Positions 15,895 through 24,247 of a stretch of 25,167 nt of DNA are shown one piece after another. The DNA is from Geminicoccaceae bacterium (GTDB lineage Bacteria; Pseudomonadota; Alphaproteobacteria; Geminicoccales; Geminicoccaceae). The notes under the pieces were generated by a model. The model searched no databases, was not told the origin of the DNA, and worked only from the letters and a program-made list of their open reading frames with translations. The stretch lies in the NCBI GenBank assembly GCA_030824835.1, contig JAPJRA010000003.1, forward strand, positions 1 through 25,167, given 5' to 3'. Position 1 is the stretch's first letter. Every line of letters begins with the position of its first letter. The translations under genes and the position numbers were made by a program.

Positions 15895-16527
15895 ATGCGG
15901 CTCTACGACTACTCGCGCAGCTCCGCGGCTTACCGCGTCCGTATAGCACTGCGTCTGAAAGGCCTGAGCTGGGATGCGGTACCAGTAGACTTGCGCCGAG
16001 GAACACATCGCACACTGGATTATCTGAAGCGGAATCCGCAGGGTCTGGTGCCGACTATGCAGGACGGCGAGGTCACCTTGACGCAGTCCATGGCGATCAT
16101 GGAGTATCTGGACGAGAAGTTTCCCGAGCCGGCGTTGATGCCGTCCGACCCGGTGGGCAGGGCGCAGGTGCGCTCGCTGGCCCAGCATCTCGCCTGCGAG
16201 ATCGGGCCCTTGACCAGCCTGCGGGTGCTGCAGCACCTGCAGCATCGACTGGGTATCGGGGACCGCGAGCGGAGCGGCTGGTATCGGCACTGGATCGCCG
16301 AGGGGTTCACCTCGCTCGAAGTGCGGCTTGCGGCGGTTGCCGGGGCGTTCTGCTATGGCGATCAGGTGACGCTGGCGGATCTGTGCCTGGTCCCGCAGGT
16401 GTACAACGCACGGCGCTACAATTGTGATCTGGAGCCATTCCCGCAGATCCGCCGCATCGAGGCCGCCTGCCTGCGCCTCCCCGCCTTCGACGAGGCACGA
16501 CCCGAGCGACAGCTGGACGCAGCCTGA
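15895..16527 (+). CDS. maiA: Zeta-class glutathione S-transferase / maleylacetoacetate isomerase
   Basis: The family's best-known member isomerises maleylacetoacetate to fumarylacetoacetate with glutathione in tyrosine and homogentisate breakdown; others act on maleylpyruvate or haloacids. The 210-residue protein begins MRLYDYSRSSAAYRVRIAL, the zeta-class active-site segment, but Ala replaces the usual Cys of SSC. The GSH-binding QSMAIMEYLDEKFPEP follows, and the C-terminal helical domain has FCYGDQVTLADLCLVPQVYNA. ATG 15895 is preceded by GAGG at good spacing. No tyrosine-pathway genes are nearby, so the substrate is not certain. It converges on the sufU-like gene with an 11-bp gap. Confidence 0.85.
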   Translation: MRLYDYSRSSAAYRVRIALRLKGLSWDAVPVDLRRGTHRTLDYLKRNPQGLVPTMQDGEVTLTQSMAIMEYLDEKFPEPALMPSDPVGRAQVRSLAQHLACEIGPLTSLRVLQHLQHRLGIGDRERSGWYRHWIAEGFTSLEVRLAAVAGAFCYGDQVTLADLCLVPQVYNARRYNCDLEPFPQIRRIEAACLRLPAFDEARPERQLDAA

Positions 16528-16538
16528 CGGGCGGAAGC

Positions 16539-16961
16539 TCAGCCAGGGACGGCACCGGTCAGCGCCTGGCCCAACGCCCGAAACGGCAACAATACGCACT
16601 CGTGACGGCTCTTGATGGCGCTGACCGGCGCGAACATCGCGAGCTCGGGCCAGTCCGGAGCAAGTGTCTCGCCAGACAGTACACGCTGCAGCTGTGCCAT
16701 CACTTCAGCCACGGCTCCGGCGGTGGCACCTTTGGCATGGCGAGCGAGCACCGATGCCGCCGCCTGCGTCAGCAGGCAGCCACGCGTTCGCTGGCTCAGC
16801 TCCGTGACGACATCGGCGCCGAGCCTAAGATCGAGCGTCACCCGGTCGCCGCAGAGCGGATTGTCGCACGTCACGGACAGGTCCGGTTCTGCCAGACGGC
16901 CGTTGCCGTGCGCGGACTTGGCTTCGGCCAGGATGGCGTCGTTGTAGAGCTGCTGGTTCAT
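16539..16961 (-). CDS. sufU: SufU/IscU-type iron-sulfur scaffold protein
   Basis: A 140-residue U-type scaffold. SufU proteins accept sulfur from SufS and help build Fe-S clusters. The three conserved Cys are in the right settings: C37 in DNPLCGDRV (with the following Asp), C62 in RGCLLTQAAASVL and C122 in RHECVLLPFRAL. The spacing between the second and third Cys and the C-terminal LPFRALGQAL end fit SufU better than IscU. ATG 16961 overlaps the SufS stop (ATGA), so the two are translationally coupled. No sufB, sufC or sufD is visible. The frame continues upstream antisense to sufS, but that is shadow. Confidence 0.88.
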   Translation of the reverse strand: MNQQLYNDAILAEAKSAHGNGRLAEPDLSVTCDNPLCGDRVTLDLRLGADVVTELSQRTRGCLLTQAAASVLARHAKGATAGAVAEVMAQLQRVLSGETLAPDWPELAMFAPVSAIKSRHECVLLPFRALGQALTGAVPG

Positions 16962-18175
16962 CGGGCATCCAAGCGAAGGCGCCGGATCACCATGTCGAGG
17001 CCGGTCAGCATGGCGTCGACGTCGGCGGTGTTGTTGTAGGGCGCCAGGCTGGCGCGCGCCGTTGCCGGCAGGTCGAAAGCGTCCATCAAGGGCTGCGCGC
17101 AATGATGACCGCCGCGCAGGCAAACGCCGTATTCGTCGAGCATCTGGCAGACATCGTGCGGGTGGACGCCGTCGACGATGAACGACACCACGCCCAACCG
17201 TGCCTGAGTACCTTGCGGCCCCTGGATGCGCACACCGTGGAGACCGGTAAGGCCATCCAGCATCCGCGCCGTCAGCAGCTTCTCCTGCTCGGCCAGTTGC
17301 CGCCAGTCCAGCGTGGCGAGCCACGCCGCCGCCGCTCCCATGCCGATCGCCGGGCCGATCGCCGGCGTGCCGGCCTCGTAGCGATGCGGTGGCGGGGCGT
17401 AGGTCGACCGCTCGAGTTTCACCCGGCGGATCATCTCCCCACCGCCCAGGAACGGCGGCAGCTCGGCTAACAGCTCCTTCCGGCCCCAAAGGGCGCCGGC
17501 CCCCGTGGGCCCGAACATCTTGTGCGCCGAGAAAGCATAGAGGTCGCAGCCCAGCACACCCACATCGAGCGGCCCGTGCGGCGCCCGCTGCGCGCCATCG
17601 AGCAGGAAGACGGCGCCCACGGAATGGGCGGCGTCGCGCAGCAACGCGACGTCGGCCAGCGCACCGGTGACGTTAGAAGCATGGGCCACGGCCAGGACCC
17701 GGGTTCGTTCGGTCAGGACTTCATCGAGCCGATCGTAGGCGAGCCTGCCCTCGTCGTTGACCGGAATGGCGCGCAGCCGTGCACCCGTGCGCTGGGCCGC
17801 CATCTGCCACGGCACCAGATTGCTGTGATGCTCCAGTTCCGAGACCAGAATCTCGTCACCCGGGCGCAGGCGTGCCGACAGGGCGTGCGCCGCGATGTTG
17901 ATCGCCAGCGTGCACCCCGAGGTGAAAACGACCTCGTCGGCATCAGCGGCGCCGATATACGCTGCCACCTCGCCCCGAGCCCGCTGGAAGGCGTTGGTCG
18001 CCTCGTCGGCCAGACGGTAGACGCCCCGCTTGACGTTGGCCCTAGTCGTGGTCTCGAACCGCCACAGTGCTGCCGCTGCTGCTGCGCAGATCTGCCCGGT
18101 CGCCGCGTTGTCCAGATAGTGGAACGGCTGCGCCTGGGCGGCGAAGATCGGGAACTGGTCGCGGATGTCGTTCAT
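16958..18175 (-). CDS. sufS: Cysteine desulfurase, SufS type (group II)
   Basis: A 405-residue PLP enzyme that removes sulfur from cysteine as a protein-bound persulfide. YLDNAATGQ and ANVKRGVYRLADEAT lie near the N-terminus, ELEHHSNLVPWQ carries the PLP-stacking His, SAHKMFGPTG contains the PLP Lys (K219), and LRGGHHCAQPLMDAF contains the persulfide Cys (C359). The RGGHHCAQP context is diagnostic of SufS rather than IscS/NifS. It sits between a molybdopterin-binding fusion gene and a SufU gene, joined to both by ATGA overlaps. It could serve Fe-S assembly, Mo-cofactor sulfuration, or both; sequence alone does not decide. Confidence 0.94.
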   Translation of the reverse strand: MNDIRDQFPIFAAQAQPFHYLDNAATGQICAAAAAALWRFETTTRANVKRGVYRLADEATNAFQRARGEVAAYIGAADADEVVFTSGCTLAINIAAHALSARLRPGDEILVSELEHHSNLVPWQMAAQRTGARLRAIPVNDEGRLAYDRLDEVLTERTRVLAVAHASNVTGALADVALLRDAAHSVGAVFLLDGAQRAPHGPLDVGVLGCDLYAFSAHKMFGPTGAGALWGRKELLAELPPFLGGGEMIRRVKLERSTYAPPPHRYEAGTPAIGPAIGMGAAAAWLATLDWRQLAEQEKLLTARMLDGLTGLHGVRIQGPQGTQARLGVVSFIVDGVHPHDVCQMLDEYGVCLRGGHHCAQPLMDAFDLPATARASLAPYNNTADVDAMLTGLDMVIRRLRLDAR

Positions 18176-19785
18176 GAGCCAGCTGCTGCGTAAGCCGCCA
18201 ACGCCTCCGGCGTATCGATGTCCAGCAATGGCGCATCGTCGTCGACCTCGACTTCAGCCACGCTCGCCGCATGGGTACGGATCAGCTGCTTTGCGCCGAC
18301 ATCGCCCGTGATGTCCAGCATCTCGTCGAAGAGCTCGCGCGACCAAAGGACCGGATTGCCCAGCTGGCCCAACCGGGTCGGGACCACGATGCGCCGGTCG
18401 GCCGCCGGGTCGAAGGCGGCCAGCAGCCGGTCGATGAGCGCGGCGCTCACCAGGGGCATGTCGCCGAGGCACACGACGGTGCCGTCGACTTCTGGTGGCA
18501 GCGCGGCGAGCCCGGCCCGCAGCGAGGTGCTGAGCCCCTGGGCATAGTCCGGGTTGACGGCAAAGCGTACCTTGAGCCCGCGCAAGGCCTGACGGACCTC
18601 GTGTTGCTGGTGCCCAAGCACGACCACCACCGGCGCCGCTGCGGATGCGAGTGCCGCCTCGACCACATGCCGCACCATGGGTCTGCCCTTGACCGGCAGC
18701 AGCAGCTTGTTGGGGCCACCCATCCGGCGGGACTGGCCCGCCGCCAACACGATGGCAGCGGCACGCGGCTGGGATGCAGCCGCCGCATTCTCACGTGGCT
18801 GCGGCCGTGAGGAGATCTCGGTGAGCAGGCCGCCCACGCCCATGCGCATGATATCGCGGCCGGTCACCGTCAGGCCGGCTGCCAGCCGCTCCAGGACCCA
18901 GTCGAAACCGTTGAGCTTGGGCGAACGGCAACAGCCGGGAAGGCCCAGCACCGGACGCTGGCCGAGATGCGCCAGCAGCAGCAGGTTGCCCGGGTCCACC
19001 GGCATGCCGAAATGATCGATCTGCCCGCCTGCTGTCACGATGGCCGAGGGCAACACGTCGTTGCGATCGGCGATGGCCGAAGCACCGGCGATCAGCAGTA
19101 GGTCGAAGCCGCGGGCATCGGCGTCCCGGATCAGGCTCGCCAGCGCTTGGGGTTCATGCGCGCAACGGGTCTCGCCGGCCAGCTCGCCGCCGACGGCCTC
19201 GACGCGGTCGCGGGTGATGCGGACGGTCTTGTCCAGCACCTTGGGTGCGACGGTCGGCAGTTCGGTCTGAATCAGCCGCACCCGCCGTGGCTCGAACGGC
19301 GCCAGCCGCACCAGCGGGCCGTCGGCCAGAACGGCGCAGCAGAGCTCCAGCAGGGCCGCGGGAATCGAGAATGGGATGATCTTGACCGTGGCCACCATCT
19401 GCCGCGGCTCGACCACGGCGAAGCCCGGCAACGACGCCAGGGTGACCCTCTCGTCGATCTGGTTGAAACGGTCGATCCGCTCAGGGTCCAGCACCAGGAC
19501 CCCCCGCCCATCGGCATAGAGGTTGGCGCGGCCCGTGAAGGCAGGTGCCAGAGCCACGTGCGCACCGCCGACAAGAGCTGCAATTCGACCGGCGGCCTCG
19601 TCCTCGCCGATATCGTCGGGCTCGAAGCGAACGGCGAAGACCGCCTCGACGCCCGCTTCCCGCAGGTGCTCGAGGTCGGGAGCAGACAGCTTGCGGCCCT
19701 TGCGGAAGACCACGGTACCGGCTTTGACGCCGTGGGCTAGGACGGTACCGCCGGCTTCAGCGAGCGCGAAACGTTCGAATTGCAT
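18172..19785 (-). CDS. Molybdopterin-binding / MobA-like nucleotidyltransferase fusion
   Basis: A 537-residue two-domain protein. Residues 1-330 resemble molybdopterin-binding (MoCF/MoeA-like) domains: VLAHGVKAGTVVFRKGRKL, FEPDDIGEDEAA, LLIAGASAIADRNDV, GMPVDPGNLLLLA and LGLPGCCRSPKLN. Residues from about 343 form a MobA/MocA-type NTP transferase, with AAIVLAAGQSRRMGGPNKLL, GLSTSLRAGLAALP, VCLGDMPLV and LLDIDTPEAL. Similar fusions are known in bacteria with xanthine dehydrogenase or CO dehydrogenase-type enzymes and probably add CMP to molybdopterin, making the MCD cofactor; that role is inferred here. It heads a coupled operon with sufS and sufU. ATG 19785 faces the divergent PqiA-domain gene. 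Confidence 0.88.
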   Translation of the reverse strand: MQFERFALAEAGGTVLAHGVKAGTVVFRKGRKLSAPDLEHLREAGVEAVFAVRFEPDDIGEDEAAGRIAALVGGAHVALAPAFTGRANLYADGRGVLVLDPERIDRFNQIDERVTLASLPGFAVVEPRQMVATVKIIPFSIPAALLELCCAVLADGPLVRLAPFEPRRVRLIQTELPTVAPKVLDKTVRITRDRVEAVGGELAGETRCAHEPQALASLIRDADARGFDLLLIAGASAIADRNDVLPSAIVTAGGQIDHFGMPVDPGNLLLLAHLGQRPVLGLPGCCRSPKLNGFDWVLERLAAGLTVTGRDIMRMGVGGLLTEISSRPQPRENAAAASQPRAAAIVLAAGQSRRMGGPNKLLLPVKGRPMVRHVVEAALASAAAPVVVVLGHQQHEVRQALRGLKVRFAVNPDYAQGLSTSLRAGLAALPPEVDGTVVCLGDMPLVSAALIDRLLAAFDPAADRRIVVPTRLGQLGNPVLWSRELFDEMLDITGDVGAKQLIRTHAASVAEVEVDDDAPLLDIDTPEALAAYAAAGS

Positions 19786-19856
19786 CCGCGCTCCCCCAGA
19801 CGGTTGCGATCCACCTCATATAGCGGGTGCGCTTCGCAGCGGCGAGGGCTCGACAG

Positions 19857-20474
19857 ATGCGTCCAGCGCGGTACTTTCATGCGCGCCGCGGCGGTCCAGC
19901 CGGGCATCGTCTCCCGGAGCCGTTGGAATTGCCCACGATCGCTGTGGCTGAGAGCCCGGCCAAGGCACTGCCGGGTGCCGGCGCGCGCCTGATCGGCCCG
20001 CTCCTCGTGCTCAGCCTGCTGAGCGTCCCGTTTACCTGGTGGCTGCCGCTGTTCGTGGCCAGAGTGCCGTTCCTTTGGCGGCACGAGGTGTCGATCGCGA
20101 GCGGCCTTGCCGAGCTGTGGCGGCTGGATCTGCTCCTGTGGTCAGCCGTCCTGCTCTTTTCCGTGCTGACCCCACTGGCCAAGGGCGCCGCCCTGGTGTG
20201 GGTCTGGTATCGGGAGCCGATCGATCGTGCCCGCCGGCAGATTGACCGGCTCGCCCTGCTGAGCAAGCTGGCGATGACCGAGGTGTTCCTGCTTGCCGTG
20301 ATGCTTGTCGGCCTCAAGGGCGTCGGTATTGGCCGCGTGGAGGTGAGCTGGGGCCTGCACCTGTTCATCGCAGCGGTGCTGCTGTCGTTTGTCGCCTCGA
20401 GCTGGGCAGGCGCAGCGTTACTGGCGGGGCCGACTACTCGGCCGTCGCCACATCGCGCGAGAGAAACGCCTTGA
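19857..20474 (+). CDS. PqiA-domain (paraquat-inducible protein A-like) membrane protein
   Basis: A 205-residue inner-membrane protein with one PqiA domain of four helices: LIGPLLVLSLLSVPFTWWLP; LLLWSAVLLFSVLTPLAKG; LAMTEVFLLAVMLVGLKGVG; and LHLFIAAVLLSFVASSWAG. E. coli PqiA has two such domains and works with MCE proteins in envelope lipid transport; single-domain versions are less well understood. No MCE-domain gene is adjacent. ATG 19857 is supported by GAGGG eight bases upstream and leaves about 40 residues before the first helix; TTG 19827 is also open. Its last 41 bp overlap the end of the convergent DUF444 gene. Confidence 0.75.
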   Translation: MRPARYFHARRGGPAGHRLPEPLELPTIAVAESPAKALPGAGARLIGPLLVLSLLSVPFTWWLPLFVARVPFLWRHEVSIASGLAELWRLDLLLWSAVLLFSVLTPLAKGAALVWVWYREPIDRARRQIDRLALLSKLAMTEVFLLAVMLVGLKGVGIGRVEVSWGLHLFIAAVLLSFVASSWAGAALLAGPTTRPSPHRARETP

Positions 20475-21636
20475 ACGACGGCCAGATGTCCTCCCGGCGC
20501 TCGATCAGCACCGACTGGAAATTGTCCTCGTCTAAGCGCCGGAAGCGCTCGAGCATCGAACTCTCGTAATAGTGCGAGCCCATCGGCTTGATCTCGCCAT
20601 AGCCGAACAGGTTGCAGATCTCGCAGAGTTCGCGCGCAGCTTTCATCGCCTCGTCATTGTCGGATTCGAAATTGTCACCGTCAGAGCAGTGGAACGCATA
20701 AATATTCCAGTGGTCAGGATGGTACCGCTGCTGAATCACATCCAGTGCCTTGCGGTAGCCCGACGAAATCAGGGTGCCGCCGGATTCGCCCTTGTGGAAG
20801 AATTCCTCCTCGGTGACTTCCTTTGCCTGGGTATGATGCGCGATAAAGACGATCTCGACTGCTTTGTATTTCGTGCACAGGAACTGATAAAGGAGGAAGA
20901 AAAAGCTTCGTGCCAGATACTTCTTCAGCCGGTCCATCGAGCCGGACGTATCCATGATGCAGACGACGACGGCGTTGCTCTCCTCACGCTCGTCCAGCAC
21001 CAGCCTCTTGTAGGTCAGGTCCTCCTTGCGGAACGGGAAGGATGGCCGGTCGCCGGCCTCCGGCTGGGCCTCCTAGGCCAGCGTCGATAGGGGGACGCCG
21101 GCGGCGATCTTGCGCCGGAGCTTGGCCTTGATGGTCCGCCGGCGGTCGAGATGGACGCGGATGCCGGCCTTGCGGTAGCCCTGCCGTCGCGCGATCCGCT
21201 CGGCCATGGCCTGCTTGAGGATCTTGCGCTCCAGGTCCGGCAGCTCGAGATCCTCGAACATGATGTCGATGAGCTCGTCGAGCGTGATCTCAGTCTCGTA
21301 GTAGTCGAGCCCCGGATCGCTGCCCGCTGGCCCCTGCCCGCGGTCGCCCTTGCCGCGGGCCGAGCCCACAACCTGACCCGGCTCGGTGTTGCCGTCACCC
21401 GTTCCGACGCCGCCGGCATTGTCGCCGTAGACGAAACGGTACTCCTTGACGCCGCGTATCGGCACCTTGATCACGCGGTCGCGGTCGCGGCCAATGATGC
21501 TTTCCTCCGCGATCACGTCGGCGATGTTTTCGCGAATCGATCGGCGCAGCTTCTCGCGATGCCGTTTGCGATCGCCGGCGCTGCGGTCGGACCGCAGCGC
21601 CTCGGATTCAGAGTAGGGTCTGAATGTGCTGCTCAT
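20434..21636 (-). pseudogene. DUF444 (YeaH/YhbH) protein interrupted by an in-frame TAG
   Basis: YeaH/YhbH proteins carry a von Willebrand A-like domain and are encoded with the kinase-like AAA+ protein PrkA and usually SpoVR; their biochemical role is unclear. Here 400 codons read in one frame from ATG 21636 to 20434, broken only by TAG at 21073-21075 (codon 188). Sequence on both sides is typical: FRPYSESEALRSDRSAGDRK and RDRVIKVPIRGVKEYRF before it; FPFRKEDLTYKRL, NAVVVCIMDTSGSMDRL (the MIDAS motif) and SGGTLISSGYRKAL after it. A GTG at 21000 could restart the second half. One nonsense mutation, a sequencing error, or readthrough are all possible. It lies 42 bp behind prkA and no spoVR follows. 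Confidence 0.85.
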
Positions 21637-21678
21637 GCCGGTCGCGGCCCGGCGGCCCGAAGGAAGGCCACCTCGCCG

Positions 21679-23610
21679 TCAGTCCTTCCACAGGTGGTTG
21701 GAGGCGTACTTCAAGATCGTGTCGATGCTATCCTCGTTGTACCCCTGCGCCATCAGGTTTTCCACCATGGCATCGTATTTATGCCGCTGCTCGTCGTCCC
21801 GCGTGCGGGCCTTGGTGATGATGCGACTGATGTCGCGGACCGAGTTCATCAGCTTCTTCTCGATCGCTTCCTTCAGCGGCTCGTAAGATGCGTAGTCGAT
21901 CTTCTCGCCTCGCCGCGTCGCGGCCCACAGATAGGCAATCACCTCCTGCCGGAACCCGTCGGCGGCGGGGCCGATGATGGCGATCTGCTCCTCGATCGAT
22001 TTCAGGAAGGATTCGTCGGGCTGCATCTCGTCGCGGGTCGCTGGATCCTTGACCTTGGTCTTGGTGACGTAGGCCTCGGCATGATCGAGATAATTGTGGA
22101 ACAAGGTCTCCGCCTGACCCTGGAAGCTGTAGACGAAGGCCTTGGTGATGTCCTTCTCGAGCATCTCCAGATAGACCTTGTGCAGTGTGTCCTGCAGAAA
22201 CTCGAGATAGTGCTTCTTCGTGTCGTCTGCGATGTCCGCTTCCTTGACCATCCCGATCAGCGCCTCGCGCACGTTGATCGGGTGGATCGTCCCACCGTTG
22301 CGGGTGAGCGCGGTGTCCAGCGCCTTCATGATGAACCGGGTGCTGATGCCGTAGAGCCCCTCGCGCTTCGCGTCCTCGCGCAGCTCGTGCACGGTGAGCT
22401 TCTTCGGGCGCCCCTTCTCCAGGACCTCCTCGCCATTGTAGATCTTGAGCTTCGTCATCAGGTCGCATTTCGGCGACGCATCGAGGCGCGACAGCACCGC
22501 GAACATTGAAGCTATTTCAAGCGTATGCGGGGCAATCTTCGCGTTGAACTTCGAGCGGTCGAGGAATTTGCGATAGATCTTCACCTCTTCCGACAAGCGC
22601 AGATTGTAGGGGACCTTGACCACCACGATACGATCCAGAATCGCTTCGTTGGTGTGGTCGGCCTTGAATTTCTGCCACTCGGCCTCGTTGCTGTGCGCCA
22701 CGATGCAGGTGTCGACGTAGATCGTGCCGTGCCGGCCGGGGGCCGGTACGAACTTTTCCTGCGTCGCGGTGATCATCGTGTGGAGATACTCGGTCTCGTT
22801 CTTGAAGACCTCGATGAACTCCACCATGCCACGGTTGCCGACATTGAAGGCGCCATTCAGCTCCAGCACGCGCGGGTCGCCCTCGCTGAACCGGTCGAGC
22901 TTGCTGATATCCTCCGAGCCGATCAGGACCGACGTATCCTGGTTGTTCGGGTCGACCGGCGGTACCACGCCGATGCCGCGCCGCGCGCGCTTGCTGAAGC
23001 TAACGGTCTTGATCGGCACGTTCTCGTACTTGCCGTCATGCTCGTTGATCAGGCGCCAGCGGCAGACCGGGCACAGGTCGCCTTCGACCTTGGTGCCGAG
23101 CATGTCCTCGAAAGCCTTGCGCAGATGGCGCGGGATCAGGTGCAGCGGCTGCTCGTAGATCGGGCAGCCTTCGATGACGTGGATCGGGTCGAGGTCCTCG
23201 AGCCCACGCTTCAGGCGTTCGACCAGCGAGCTCTTGCCGGAACCCACGGGACCCATCAGGTAGAGGACCTGACGCGCCTCTTCGCCCCCCATCGCCGCCG
23301 AATGGAAGTAGCGGACGATCTTTTCCAGCGTACGTTCCATGCCGAAAAACTCGTCGGCGAAGAAATTGTAGATCTTCACCGACTCATCGCCGAACACGCG
23401 CTTGGCGCGCGGGTCAGCCTCCAGATCGAGCTCGGTCTCGCCCGGCCCGGCCATCATGTCGTACATGCGCCGGTGGGAGAGATCGGCCAAGCCGGGCCGC
23501 TGCTTCACCAGCTCGAGATACTGAAGGAAGGTTCCCTGCCATTCGAGCTTCTGCCGCTCGGAACGGTCCTGCTCGATGATGGAGGCGAAATCGATCGGGT
23601 CACCCGGCAT
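21679..23610 (-). CDS. prkA: PrkA-type serine protein kinase / AAA+ protein
   Basis: PrkA (YeaG) combines an AAA+ ATPase module with a C-terminal kinase-related region and functions in stress, stationary-phase or sporulation responses in various bacteria. The 643-residue protein is full length. VLYLMGPVGSGKSSLVERL near residue 120 is the Walker A, GDLCPVCRWRLINEHDGKY is a family-typical Cys-pair region, followed by GVVPPVDPNNQDTSVLIGSEDISKL (quoted as GVVPPVDPNNQD and SVLIGSED), TATQEKFVPAPGRHG and DEAILDRIV-like sensor sequence (HTNEAILDRIVVVKVPY). ATG 23610 has GAGG nine bases upstream; GTG 23616 would sit too close to it. A long non-coding stretch precedes it. Its usual partner DUF444 is directly downstream but interrupted. 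Confidence 0.95.
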   Translation of the reverse strand: MPGDPIDFASIIEQDRSERQKLEWQGTFLQYLELVKQRPGLADLSHRRMYDMMAGPGETELDLEADPRAKRVFGDESVKIYNFFADEFFGMERTLEKIVRYFHSAAMGGEEARQVLYLMGPVGSGKSSLVERLKRGLEDLDPIHVIEGCPIYEQPLHLIPRHLRKAFEDMLGTKVEGDLCPVCRWRLINEHDGKYENVPIKTVSFSKRARRGIGVVPPVDPNNQDTSVLIGSEDISKLDRFSEGDPRVLELNGAFNVGNRGMVEFIEVFKNETEYLHTMITATQEKFVPAPGRHGTIYVDTCIVAHSNEAEWQKFKADHTNEAILDRIVVVKVPYNLRLSEEVKIYRKFLDRSKFNAKIAPHTLEIASMFAVLSRLDASPKCDLMTKLKIYNGEEVLEKGRPKKLTVHELREDAKREGLYGISTRFIMKALDTALTRNGGTIHPINVREALIGMVKEADIADDTKKHYLEFLQDTLHKVYLEMLEKDITKAFVYSFQGQAETLFHNYLDHAEAYVTKTKVKDPATRDEMQPDESFLKSIEEQIAIIGPAADGFRQEVIAYLWAATRRGEKIDYASYEPLKEAIEKKLMNSVRDISRIITKARTRDDEQRHKYDAMVENLMAQGYNEDSIDTILKYASNHLWKD

Positions 23611-23616
23611 GCACAC

Positions 23617-24247
23617 AAACCTCGCTGGTTAGCGTAACGTCAGCAGCACATCCCCCCTGGTCGTCCGCCTATGGCGCCGTGAGTCTTTTAGAAGCTCACC
23701 GTACACCATAGCCCAAAATAGTTTCGAACACCGCTTCGATCGACGCGGCGCGCCCCTCCACAGAACCATCTTTTCAAGGAAAGAGCGTCGAAAACGGATG
23801 GGACTCTATCGGCGCGCACTGTAGCCAAACCGGCTGAAGCCCACCGGCCTCGTGCGTAACATCATAGCATGTTCCGCTGAAACGGCTATGCCCATCGTCC
23901 CGTGATACGTGTCAACGCTCGATGCATGATCCAAGCGAACGCCGGCACGACAACCCCTGGTGCCGGTTTGTAGTCTAGGAATAAGGAAGTTCGCGTCAAT
24001 ACGCGATCGTCACCTGTCACGCATTTATCAACATGCCGTTGCGATGGTTGCGCAGTGCGCGGCACGGTCGGGTCGGCCCGACAATTACCATGCGAATTTA
24101 GATAAAATTTTCGATTTCCTGCCCAGCGGCTGTTCCATCGGCCGTTGCCCGTTACGCCGATGCGCGGCGACAGCCAGGGGCAGAGCTTGCCGGCATTGTG
24201 GCCTGCCGCTATGCCGCCCGTCGAGACGCACTCAGGGAGGCCAGGGT
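23617..24247. other. 630-bp non-coding region between prkA and the sugar dehydrogenase
   Basis: No conserved ORF or RNA gene was found between these divergent genes. Three things stand out. A hairpin lies at 23942-23966. A short inverted repeat, GTCGGG and CCCGAC, lies at 24067-24082. An AT-rich patch around 24097-24118 contains TAAAAT (24103-24108), which could be a -10 element, although no good -35 lies at the right distance. The stretch probably holds promoters for both flanking genes. Confidence 0.5.
23942..23966 (+). terminator. Hairpin followed by short T-run
   Basis: CCGGCAC (23942-23948) pairs with GTGCCGG (23960-23966) around an 11-nt loop and is followed by TTTG. It looks like a weak intrinsic terminator or attenuator on the plus strand, although no gene lies just upstream on that strand. 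Confidence 0.3.

Noticed and set aside
16962..17489. Upstream extension of the SufU frame
   Set aside because: It lies inside sufS in another frame; the SufU family starts at the ATG at 16961.
21151..22509. 452-codon plus-strand open frame opposite DUF444 and prkA
   Set aside because: It spans two genes on the other strand and only reflects GC-rich codon bias.
22525..23637. 370-codon plus-strand open frame opposite prkA
   Set aside because: Antisense shadow of a highly conserved gene.
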